From Luteolibacter luteus (GTDB lineage: Bacteria > Verrucomicrobiota > Verrucomicrobiia > Verrucomicrobiales > Akkermansiaceae), in NCBI RefSeq assembly GCF_012913485.1, contig NZ_CP051774.1, positions 992,001 to 1,056,000 on the forward strand: a stretch of 64,000 bases of DNA, read 5' to 3'. Under the pieces are notes generated by a model. It was not told the DNA's origin, searched no databases, and saw nothing but the letters and a program-made list of their open reading frames with translations. Position 1 is the stretch's first letter. Every line of letters begins with the position of its first letter. The translations under genes were made by a program, and so were the position numbers. Shown in pieces: positions 34,786 through 41,074 of the stretch.

Positions 34786-34943
34786 GAGTCAAGAGAGAGT
34801 GGATGAACGGAAAGAAGCCAAAAATGGCAAAGAATAGAATGGTCGCGACGGCCAAAAGAAGAACGGAAAGCCGTGAAGTGTCCGATTTTCGGCATGCACA
34901 CAGCACATCCAAGGTTCAATCGGAGCATTCATCGGAAAGAAAA

Positions 34944-35069
34944 GGCGACAAGGATTTGGCGAAACTTCCTGCTCTACCGCTGAGCTACCGGGCCGTCGAA
35001 GGTGGCCCGGGACGGACTCGAACCGTCGACCTGGTCATTATCAATGATGTAGTTCCGCCGGCATTCGCC
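34944..35069 (-). ncRNA. Y RNA unit 7 (YrlA-type, tRNA-like domain)
   Basis: A 126-nt RNA. The outer helix is GGCGA/TCGCC, the internal loop ATGCC opposite CCTTG, the inner helix GGCGGAACT/AGTTTCGCC (9 pairs). The permuted tRNA-like domain has a T arm (GACGG-TTCGAGT-CCGTC), a 7-pair acceptor-like stem (CCGGGCC/GGCCCGG) closed by ACCTTCGAC, then a D arm (GCTCAGCGGTAGAGC). The half preceding the T arm retains GATAATGACCAGGTC, like the 3' side of an anticodon arm. It is the unit nearest rtcB and is followed by CTTTTCTTT. Confidence 0.85.
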
Positions 35070-35083
35070 GGGACGAGAGGAGA

Positions 35084-35218
35084 AATCGTGACAAGGATTC
35101 CGAAGACATGAAGCGCGTCTACCTATTCCGCCACGGGCCTTGCGGCCCGGCGGGACTCGAACCCGCACGGCTTTCGCCGCTCACTGATGAGGTGTATTCT
35201 TCGGTGGCATTCACGATT
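35084..35218 (-). ncRNA. Y RNA unit 6 (YrlA-type, tRNA-Leu-like)
   Basis: A 135-nt RNA with outer helix AATCGTGA/TCACGATT, internal loop ATGCC opposite CCTTG and inner helix CCGAAGA/TCTTCGG. Its tRNA-like domain imitates a class II tRNA: a variable-arm hairpin GGC-GAAA-GCC, T arm GCGGG-TTCGAGT-CCCGC, acceptor-like stem CGGGCC-GCAA-GGCCCG with a GNRA loop, and the D region GTGGCGGAATAGGTAGACGCG, which is close to bacterial tRNA-Leu. The order (variable, T, acceptor, D) is circularly permuted relative to a tRNA. Confidence 0.88.
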
Positions 35219-35224
35219 GGGGAA

Positions 35225-35351
35225 ACGGCGACAAGGAGTTGTGAAACGTATGGTTCCTGCTCTACCAACTGAGCTACCCGCTTGCGCGGAGGCGGACTCG
35301 AACCGCCGACCAGGTCCTTAACAGGGATGTAGTTCCACGGGCATTCGCCGT
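35225..35351 (-). ncRNA. Y RNA unit 5 (YrlA-type, tRNA-like domain)
   Basis: A 127-nt RNA with outer helix ACGGCGA/TCGCCGT (7 pairs), internal loop ATGCC opposite CCTTG and inner helix GTGGAAC/GTTTCAC. The tRNA-like domain has T arm GGCGG-TTCGAGT-CCGCC, acceptor-like stem CCGC-GCAA-GCGG and D arm GCTCAGTTGGTAGAGC. CTGTTAAGGACC ahead of the T arm looks like the 3' half of an anticodon arm with a GTT anticodon (Asn-like), though this is only a resemblance. Confidence 0.87.
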
Positions 35352-35371
35352 CAAAGGGGCAGAATTTGAAT

Positions 35372-35480
35372 CGCGACAAGATTGGAAAGATCCTTGGTAA
35401 CTGCTCTACCAGACTGAGCTACCCGCCGCAACGGGATCGGATTTGAACCGATGACAGGTGTAATCTTTCGGGCATTCGCG
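35372..35480 (-). ncRNA. Y RNA unit 4 (YrlA-type, compact tRNA-like domain)
   Basis: A 109-nt RNA with outer helix CGCGA/TCGCG, internal loop ATGCC opposite TCTTG (one change from the other units) and inner helix GAAAGAT/ATCTTTC. The tRNA-like domain has T arm ATCGG-TTCAAAT-CCGAT, a short acceptor-like stem CCCG/CGGG with a 6-base loop and D arm GCTCAGTCTGGTAGAGC. It is the shortest of the five tRNA-mimic units. Confidence 0.85.
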
Positions 35481-35490
35481 GAGATGAACC

Positions 35491-35617
35491 ATGCCGACAA
35501 GGAATTGGCAGGACGATACTCACCGGCGAGCTACCACTGCTCCAATCCGCTCGCGCGGATACGGGACTCGAACCCGCGGCCTCCGGTGTCCAATGTAGTC
35601 CTGCCGGCATTCGGCAT
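35491..35617 (-). ncRNA. Y RNA unit 3 (YrlA-type, initiator-tRNA-like D arm)
   Basis: A 127-nt RNA with outer helix ATGCCGA/TCGGCAT, internal loop ATGCC opposite CCTTG and inner helix GGCAGGAC/GTCCTGCC (8 pairs). A further helix CACCGG/CCGGTG corresponds to an anticodon stem. The T arm is GCGGG-TTCGAGT-CCCGT, the acceptor-like stem ATCCGC-GCGA-GCGGAT has a GNRA cap, and the D arm GGAGCAGTGGTAGCTCG resembles that of initiator tRNA rather than the usual GCTCAG..GAGC form. Confidence 0.87.
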
Positions 35618-35687
35618 CAGAACAAGGGTGCGTCGGGGCTTCCCGGCATCACGAAGATTGTTAGATTAGAATTGAGAAGAGTGAGAA

Positions 35688-35777
35688 TTGCACGTGCGGC
35701 GGCAAGGGTGTGGCGAGACGTTTACGGTTCTTCTTATGAGTAAGATGTAGTCCCGCCGGGCATCCGTCGCACGGCAA
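35688..35777 (-). ncRNA. Y RNA unit 2 (short, without tRNA-like domain)
   Basis: A 90-nt RNA. The outer helix CGTGCG-A-CGG pairs with CCG-C-CGCACG (one A-C mismatch) and extends with TTGC/GCAA across one bulge. The internal loop is ATGCC opposite CCTTG, the inner helix GGCGGGAC/GTCTCGCC, then TACATC. The terminal loop of about 30 nt has no T or D arm. A 70-base spacer separates it from unit 3. Confidence 0.8.
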
Positions 35778-35799
35778 AGCTGGGGAAAGTCGGGAAGAT

Positions 35800-35889
35800 T
35801 GCCGGCACGGTGGCGAGGAATGCTGAGAGATGGCTTACGCCAATCGGTGTTGGAACGATGTATTCCCAGCGGCATCCACCGTGCCGGCA
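35800..35889 (-). ncRNA. Y RNA unit 1 (short, next to rsr)
   Basis: A 90-nt RNA starting 7 bases after the rsr stop. The outer helix is a perfect 14-pair stem (TGCCGGCACGGTGG/CCACCGTGCCGGCA). The internal loop is ATGCC opposite CCTCG, the inner helix GCTGGGA/TCTCAGC, then TACATC. The distal part forms a small hairpin TGGC-GTAA-GCCA with a GNRA loop in place of a tRNA-like domain. Confidence 0.85.
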
Positions 35890-35896
35890 AAGTGTT

Positions 35897-37468
35897 TCAC
35901 GCGATCTTCACGCGCGGGGTGAGGGATTGCTTTTCGATTTCACGGACCCAGTGATCGCTTCCATCCGCACCGGCCGCGAAGGCCGAGATGAGATCGAAGA
36001 CGGAGTCGCTGAATCCACCTATGTTCAGAATATCCCGGCGGTCCGGAGCCTGCGTCGTGGTGTTCGGCACCAGGTCGATGCAGACCAGCTTGGCCTTCGG
36101 GTTCCGCTGCTTGAGCTTCTCCCACTCGGCCATGACTGCGGTTCCGCGGCCCTGGCGTGGATCGGCCCACGATTCGTTGTCGGAGACGAAGATCACCAGA
36201 TCAGGCTTGGCCTTCTCCTGGTTGAGCTTTGCCAGCGGCGCGGAACAGTTGGTTCCCCCGCCGAACAAGCCAGCCAGCTTGGTCGCGTTGGTCATGACCG
36301 AATCCCGCGGGTTCAGGGAGACATCCTTTACTTGGAATTCGAATGGCAGGACCCGGGCAGAGCGGTTCTTCCGGAGGAAGGCCGCGGCCACCAGGGCTGC
36401 CACGTCGACGCAGCGCACCTTTGAAGAGGCTCCCGGCCGGTAGCCGGTGACGGACGTGCCCATCGATCCCGAGACATCCGGACAGACGACGACCTCGCCA
36501 TCGATCTGCGGGACATTCTCGACTGAAGCCTCCATCGCGTCCTGAAGCGCTTCCCGCAGCTTGAGCGGCAGCTCATGCGATGCGTTAAGGAAGGCAACAA
36601 GGAGTTGATAGGGGAAAACCCGGGAGCGACGGATCCGGTCCGGATCGGCAAGCCGTGCGGCGAGCAAGTCCACCATCGTCTCGTCACGGAACACGCCGTG
36701 GCGTTGGAAGGTGTTCAGGTTCATCCTCGTGGTCTGCCAGGAAGCCGTCACCGCGATGGCCGCCCATTCCTTTTCGCCCAGCTCCAGCGCGGTCAGCATC
36801 TGGAACGGGACTTCCGGAATAGAGCCCTCACGGGAAAGCTTCCATGCTTCGTAGTGGCGCAGCGCCTCCGGAAGCACCTCGGCATCCCAAGGCTTTCCGA
36901 TCAGCCATGCGTAGAAGGCTTCACGCTCCTTGGAAACCGGGCGCGGGTGGACCATCTTCACGACGTCGGCAAGCGACGGAGCATTGCCCACCGAGGCATC
37001 CAGAAGCTGGCGATCGCTGGCGCGCTCCAACCACTGGCGGATAAGCCGCTTCGGCGCGGAACCCAGGGACTTGCGGCCCGTGATCCCGGAACGAAGGACC
37101 TGCACGAAGTTCCGCAGCATCTTCCCGTTGTCGATGACCTGCGGGAAGATCTCGGCAAGCCGGTCGAGGTCGCGGGTGGCAAGCACCGCACAAAGCAAGG
37201 CCGGCATGTCCTTCATGAAGCCCTTGCGCCGGGCGTAGAGGGCGGTCTGTGCGATGAAGTCCGCATCCACCTTCGGCAATAGGGCCAGCACTCGATCAAG
37301 CTGGAGCTCCGGCGAAGCGTAGAAGGTCCGGCCGAAGCAACCCGTGACCGCGATGCGTGCCAGCGTGGCCTTCGGGGAAAGCTCGTAGGCGACTCCACCC
37401 GCGTCGTTGACCGTGGTGGTCTGCGGGACAAAGGCGCCGCGTATCGTCTGGAAGAGGTTCTTGTTCAT
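35897..37468 (-). CDS. rsr: Ro60 orthologue Rsr (TROVE domain and vWA domain)
   Basis: The 523-residue protein has an N-terminal TROVE alpha-helical ring domain (ELSPKATLARIAVTGCFGRTFY, then ALYARRKGFMKDMPALLCAVLA) and a C-terminal von Willebrand A domain with the MIDAS motif DVSGSMG and later SDNESWAD. Ro60 proteins bind the ends of misfolded RNAs in the ring cavity and Y RNAs on the outside; in bacteria Rsr works with the nuclease PNPase in RNA decay. The ATG at 37468 is chosen because the conserved NLFQTIRG follows directly. The gene is first in the rsr-Y RNA-rtcB-rtcA operon. Confidence 0.95.
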   Translation of the reverse strand: MNKNLFQTIRGAFVPQTTTVNDAGGVAYELSPKATLARIAVTGCFGRTFYASPELQLDRVLALLPKVDADFIAQTALYARRKGFMKDMPALLCAVLATRDLDRLAEIFPQVIDNGKMLRNFVQVLRSGITGRKSLGSAPKRLIRQWLERASDRQLLDASVGNAPSLADVVKMVHPRPVSKEREAFYAWLIGKPWDAEVLPEALRHYEAWKLSREGSIPEVPFQMLTALELGEKEWAAIAVTASWQTTRMNLNTFQRHGVFRDETMVDLLAARLADPDRIRRSRVFPYQLLVAFLNASHELPLKLREALQDAMEASVENVPQIDGEVVVCPDVSGSMGTSVTGYRPGASSKVRCVDVAALVAAAFLRKNRSARVLPFEFQVKDVSLNPRDSVMTNATKLAGLFGGGTNCSAPLAKLNQEKAKPDLVIFVSDNESWADPRQGRGTAVMAEWEKLKQRNPKAKLVCIDLVPNTTTQAPDRRDILNIGGFSDSVFDLISAFAAGADGSDHWVREIEKQSLTPRVKIA

Positions 37469-37565
37469 GGGAGAGGGAGTTGGGAGTTGGGAGTTCGTGG
37501 ATTCGGTGAGTGCCGCCGCTTGCCTCGGTGAGGCGGTGTTCGTCGGCGTTGATGGAAAGATAGAT

Positions 37566-37581
37566 TGCACCCACCGTGCCA
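37566..37581 (-). promoter_or_regulatory. Sigma-54 promoter of the rsr-rtcBA operon
   Basis: On the minus strand TGGCACGGTGGGTGCA matches the -24/-12 consensus, with GG and GC separated by the required 10 bases. It lies 97 bases ahead of the rsr ATG and points toward it, in the gap shared with the divergent sigma-54 activator gene rtcR. A probable activator site with inverted repeats (TTTCT-AACG-AGAAA at 37640-37653, overlapping GAAATTTC) lies upstream at an enhancer-like distance. Confidence 0.85.
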
Positions 37582-37719
37582 AACCCCATTTTAAGCCCTC
37601 GCAAGTTGAACCCAACCTATTGATTTCCAGGTGAATAATTTTCTAACGAGAAATTTCGAAGCCGTCTCAAGCCATTTCGATCTTCCATCTATATTATCAT
37701 TATTGCTAGGATCTTATCC

Positions 37720-39324
37720 GTGACGCGAGTGCTCATCGGGATCTTGGGAGTAAAGTTGGATGGCAGCACCATGCCGGAGCGCTGGGACCGCTGGAGACCG
37801 ACGGTCTCGCTCTTCCAGCACGAGGAGCTGCTCTTCGACCGGCTCGAACTGCTGACCGAACGGCAGTTCCATGTGCTCCGCGACCAAGTCGCCAAGGACA
37901 TCCGGATGGTTTCCCCTGAGACGGAGGTGAGGACCCACGAGCTAAACTTCGGGAAGGATCCTTGGGATCTGGAACGGGTCTATGGTGCGCTGCACGATTG
38001 GGCCCGCGCTTATCCCTTCGACCTTGAGCGGGAGGAATACTACATCCACATCACGACCGGCACCCACATCGCACAGATCTCACTCTTCCTGCTGGTGGAG
38101 GCCGGCTTCCTGCCCGGGAAGCTGGTGCAGACTTCACCGGAGGATACCTTCAAGCGCGATCGGAACCGCGCGGGGCGCTATGCTTTCATCGACCTCGACC
38201 TCTCGAAGTACGATGCACTTAGTACTCGCTTCGCCCAGGATCAGGAAACGACCACGGATTTCCTCAAGAGCGGGATCGCCACACGTAATGCCGGCTTCAA
38301 CAGGCTGATTGACCGCATCGAGCAAGTGGCCCTGCGCTCCCAGGCTCCAATCCTTTTGACGGGCCCTACAGGCGCAGGGAAATCTCACCTCGCCCGCAGG
38401 ATCTTCGAGCTTCGGAAACATCGCGGCCTGCGCGGCAGCTTCGTGGAGGTGAACTGCGCGACACTCACGGGCGACACTGCCGCTTCGGCCCTCTTCGGTC
38501 ACGTGCGCGGCTCCTTCACCGGAGCGCAGAAGGATCGGCCCGGCCTCTTGCGGGAAGCGGACGGCGGACTCCTCTTCCTCGATGAAATCGGCGAGCTTGG
38601 CCTGGACGAGCAGGCCATGCTGTTGCGTGCCCTCGAGGACAAGACCTTCCTGCCTGTGGGAGCAGATCGGCCCGTAAGCAGCGATTTCCAACTCATCGCG
38701 GGGACGAATTGCGACTTGCGGGAAGCCGTGGTCAAAGGACATTTCCGCGAGGATCTCTTGGCGCGCATTCACCTGTGGACCTTCGGCCTGCCCGCCCTGT
38801 CGCAGCGGCGCGAGGACATCGCGCCGAACCTCGACTTCGAACTGGAACGAGTGAGCGGCACCCAAGGCCGCCAAGCCGGCATGAACAAGGAGGCGCGACA
38901 AACTTTCCTCAAATTCGCCGAGGCGCCCGACACCCCCTGGCTCGGGAACTTCCGCGATCTCAACGCGGCGGTCACGCGCATGGCCACGCTTGCACCGCGC
39001 GGGCGGATCCGGGTAGAGGAAGTGGAAGAAGAAATCACGCGGCTCCAGGAGAGCTGGCAGCGTCCAGGCTCCAAGACCAAGGACGGCGGGATCGATCTCT
39101 CAGAGATGCTCGGCGAGGAAGCTTGCGCGGAGATCGACCCCTTCGATCAGGTCCAACTCTGCCATGTCATCCTGGTGTGCCGCAGCGCGAAGAGCATCTC
39201 GGATGCGGGCCGCTCGCTCTTCTGCGCCTCCCGGCTCAAGCGATCCATCGCCAACGACGCGGATCGACTGAAGAAGTATCTGGCCAAGTTTAACTTGGAC
39301 TTCGCCAAGTGTCAGGAGAAGTGA
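37720..39324 (+). CDS. rtcR: RtcR, sigma-54-dependent activator with CARF-like sensor
   Basis: The 534-residue protein has an RtcR-type N-terminal CARF-like domain (residues 1-180, with HITTGTHIAQISLFLLVE), a AAA+ domain with Walker A GPTGAGKS and the sigma-54 contact loop GSFTGA, then LFLDEIGELGLDEQAML, and a C-terminal DNA-binding region. RtcR activates rtcBA when RNA damage products with cyclic phosphate ends bind the CARF domain. The start is a GTG. It diverges from rsr, whose promoter is of sigma-54 type. Confidence 0.95.
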   Translation: MTRVLIGILGVKLDGSTMPERWDRWRPTVSLFQHEELLFDRLELLTERQFHVLRDQVAKDIRMVSPETEVRTHELNFGKDPWDLERVYGALHDWARAYPFDLEREEYYIHITTGTHIAQISLFLLVEAGFLPGKLVQTSPEDTFKRDRNRAGRYAFIDLDLSKYDALSTRFAQDQETTTDFLKSGIATRNAGFNRLIDRIEQVALRSQAPILLTGPTGAGKSHLARRIFELRKHRGLRGSFVEVNCATLTGDTAASALFGHVRGSFTGAQKDRPGLLREADGGLLFLDEIGELGLDEQAMLLRALEDKTFLPVGADRPVSSDFQLIAGTNCDLREAVVKGHFREDLLARIHLWTFGLPALSQRREDIAPNLDFELERVSGTQGRQAGMNKEARQTFLKFAEAPDTPWLGNFRDLNAAVTRMATLAPRGRIRVEEVEEEITRLQESWQRPGSKTKDGGIDLSEMLGEEACAEIDPFDQVQLCHVILVCRSAKSISDAGRSLFCASRLKRSIANDADRLKKYLAKFNLDFAKCQEK

Positions 39325-39359
39325 CCCGGAGAACACTCCCCGGGTCACCGCCTGAATCC

Positions 39360-40220
39360 TCACAACTCTCCCATCGCCCCCGCTTGGAAATCGCGGAAGG
39401 CTTGCAGGATCTCCATCTGGCTGTTCATCACGAAGGGACCTTGACCGACGATCGGCTCACCGATCGGCTTGCCGCTCATCAGCAGCAAGCGGGTATCCGA
39501 GGTGGCTTGGAAAAGGAACTCCTCCCCTTCCCTCTCGAATACCGCCAGCGCGCCTTCGCCCGCCTTTTGCTCACCTCCGATGATAACCTCCCCGCGGAGC
39601 ACAAGCAGGGCAGCGGTATGACCATCCTCGACCTTCAAGGTTGCGAACTTGCCTCCGGTCATGCTGAGTTCCCAAAGATTGATCGGTGTGAAGGTTTTGG
39701 CCGGCCCCCGATGCCCGTCGAATTCACCGGCGACGACGCGAACCGTTCCGGCTCCGTCGGGTAGGTCTACTACCGGAATCTCCTGCTTGAGCAGCGATTG
39801 GTAACGCGGCGGCGCGCTCTTGTCCTTGGCCGGCAGGTTTACCCAAAGCTGGGCCATCTCGAAGATGCCTCCACTGCGGGCGAAATCCTCCGAGTGATAC
39901 TCCTCGTGGAGCAAGCCGCTCGCGGCAGTCATCCACTGCACATCGCCGGGCCCGATCTTGCCACCGCCTCCGCTGGAATCGCGATGCTCCACCTCCCCCT
40001 GAAAACTGAGGGTTACGGTTTCAAAGCCGCGATGAGGATGAGGCCCCACTCCGCGACGCCGGGTGGTGGGATCGAAGGGATGCGGAGCCGCATAGTCGAG
40101 GAGCAGGAAGGGATCGAGCTCCTTGCCAAAGCGGTCATAAGAAAAGACCGAGCGCACTGGAAAGCCATCGCCAACCCAATGCGTGCCGGAACTCTGATGG
40201 ATGAACTTGAGCTTCTTCAT
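39360..40220 (-). CDS. Pirin family protein
   Basis: The 286-residue bicupin has the iron-binding motif GVGPHPHRGFETVTL and HRDSSGGGGKIGPGDVQWMTAASGLLHEE in the N-terminal cupin, ligands His, His, His and Glu. Pirins are iron proteins; some (YhhW) oxidise quercetin, others sense redox state. The ATG at 40220 is preferred over an upstream start. The gene converges with rtcR (stops 35 bases apart) and has no evident link to the RNA-repair genes. Confidence 0.9.
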   Translation of the reverse strand: MKKLKFIHQSSGTHWVGDGFPVRSVFSYDRFGKELDPFLLLDYAAPHPFDPTTRRRGVGPHPHRGFETVTLSFQGEVEHRDSSGGGGKIGPGDVQWMTAASGLLHEEYHSEDFARSGGIFEMAQLWVNLPAKDKSAPPRYQSLLKQEIPVVDLPDGAGTVRVVAGEFDGHRGPAKTFTPINLWELSMTGGKFATLKVEDGHTAALLVLRGEVIIGGEQKAGEGALAVFEREGEEFLFQATSDTRLLLMSGKPIGEPIVGQGPFVMNSQMEILQAFRDFQAGAMGEL

Positions 40221-40306
40221 GGCGCTATCATCGCTGGTGAGACCCCTTGAGTAAAATACCCGCTTGATCCGCTGAGCATGCCCTCCCGGCATGGGAGAAA
40301 GAAACG

Positions 40307-40329
40307 AAGGGGCTCGTGATGAGCCCCTT
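40307..40329 (-). terminator. Terminator of the isochorismatase-like gene
   Basis: On the minus strand AAGGGGCTC-ATCAC-GAGCCCCTT (9 pairs) followed by CGTTTCTTTC, eight bases after the stop of the hydrolase gene. Confidence 0.75.
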
Positions 40330-40337
40330 CCCGCAGC

Positions 40338-40973
40338 TCACTTCGCGGCTTGCTTTCCGTGGTTGTAGCTATTGATCAGGCAGCGGTAGCTCGGAAGATG
40401 ATTCGAGAAGAGCGTCCCCAGCCCCTCGATGTCGTTGCGCCAGTCGCGATGCAATTCACAGGCCACGCCGAACCAGCTCATCAGTTGTGCCCCGGCTGCC
40501 TGCATGCGGAACCAAGCAGCATCACGGGTCGTCTTGTTGAAGGTGCCTGACGCGTCCGTCACCACGAAGACCTCATAACCCTCCTCGAGCGCGGAGAGCG
40601 CGGGAAATGCCACGCAGACCTCGGTCACGATCCCGGCGATCAACAGTTGCTTCTTGCCCGTCGCTTTGACCGCCTTGACGAAATCCTCATTGTCCCACGC
40701 ATTGATATTGCCGGGGCGTGCGATGTAGGGTGCATCCGGGAACATCTCCTTCAGCTCCGGAACCAAGGGCCCGTTCGGACCGTCTTCGAAGCTGGTTGTT
40801 AGAATGGTGGGAAGCTTGAAGTACTTCGCCGCATCAGCGAGGGCCAGCACGGCATTTTTGAAGTCATCCGGGGAAAAATCCTGGACGCAATTGGTGAGGC
40901 CCGTCTGGTGATCGACCAGCAGCACGGCCACGTCGTTCTTATCGAGACGCTTGTATTTGAAGGAGTCACTCAT
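40338..40973 (-). CDS. Isochorismatase-like cysteine hydrolase (YcaC type)
   Basis: The 211-residue protein has the catalytic Asp in VLLVDHQTGL and the nucleophile Cys in AGIVTEVCVAF, with TDASGTFNKTTRDAAW typical of the YcaC branch. YcaC homologues are octameric hydrolases of unknown natural substrate. The start at 40973 lies eight bases from a 26-base palindrome shared with the divergent LysR regulator, which probably controls it. Confidence 0.88.
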   Translation of the reverse strand: MSDSFKYKRLDKNDVAVLLVDHQTGLTNCVQDFSPDDFKNAVLALADAAKYFKLPTILTTSFEDGPNGPLVPELKEMFPDAPYIARPGNINAWDNEDFVKAVKATGKKQLLIAGIVTEVCVAFPALSALEEGYEVFVVTDASGTFNKTTRDAAWFRMQAAGAQLMSWFGVACELHRDWRNDIEGLGTLFSNHLPSYRCLINSYNHGKQAAK

Positions 40974-40981
40974 GGTAGTTT

Positions 40982-41007
40982 TGGTAAATGGAATCTTCCG
41001 TTTACCA
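40982..41007. promoter_or_regulatory. Palindromic operator between the hydrolase and the LysR gene
   Basis: TGGTAAATGGAA-TC-TTCCGTTTACCA forms a 12-base inverted repeat with one mismatch. It contains the T-N11-A spacing favoured by LysR regulators and lies in the 101-base gap between divergent genes. Repression or activation of the hydrolase is expected; not demonstrated. Confidence 0.65.
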
Positions 41008-41074
41008 GAAACCGTCCTGCTTCTGAAATACTTCGTGGTTCCGCTGACCATGCTTCCGGGATATGGTGCCTCCC

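Larger units (their letters stand above)
34786..35896 (-). other. Y RNA array between rsr and rtcB (seven units)
   Basis: The whole 1.1 kb gap is non-coding and consists of seven head-to-tail Y RNA-like units read in the direction of rsr and rtcB, followed by about 158 bases of leader before rtcB. Every unit has an outer helix, an asymmetric internal loop (5' ATGCC opposite 3' CCTTG), an inner 7-9 pair helix and then TACAYY (TACAYC in most). Helix sequences differ between units but always stay complementary. Spacers are 6-70 bases. A short T-rich run follows the last unit. Confidence 0.85.

Noticed and set aside
34466..34912. Hydrophobic 148-residue frame beginning MDVLCACRKSD
   Set aside because: It overlaps the rtcB start out of frame, and the apparent membrane helix comes from the AT-rich leader; no homology is recognised.
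34960..35600. A cluster of ordinary tRNA genes (T-arm and D-arm words recur five times)
   Set aside because: In every case the T arm comes before the D arm and the acceptor stem is closed by a short loop, so no unit can fold as a normal tRNA; the units match permuted YrlA-type domains instead.
34944..35889. A CRISPR-like repeat array
   Set aside because: Units are 90-135 nt, differ in sequence, and are conserved in structure rather than in sequence; spacers are short and no cas gene is present.
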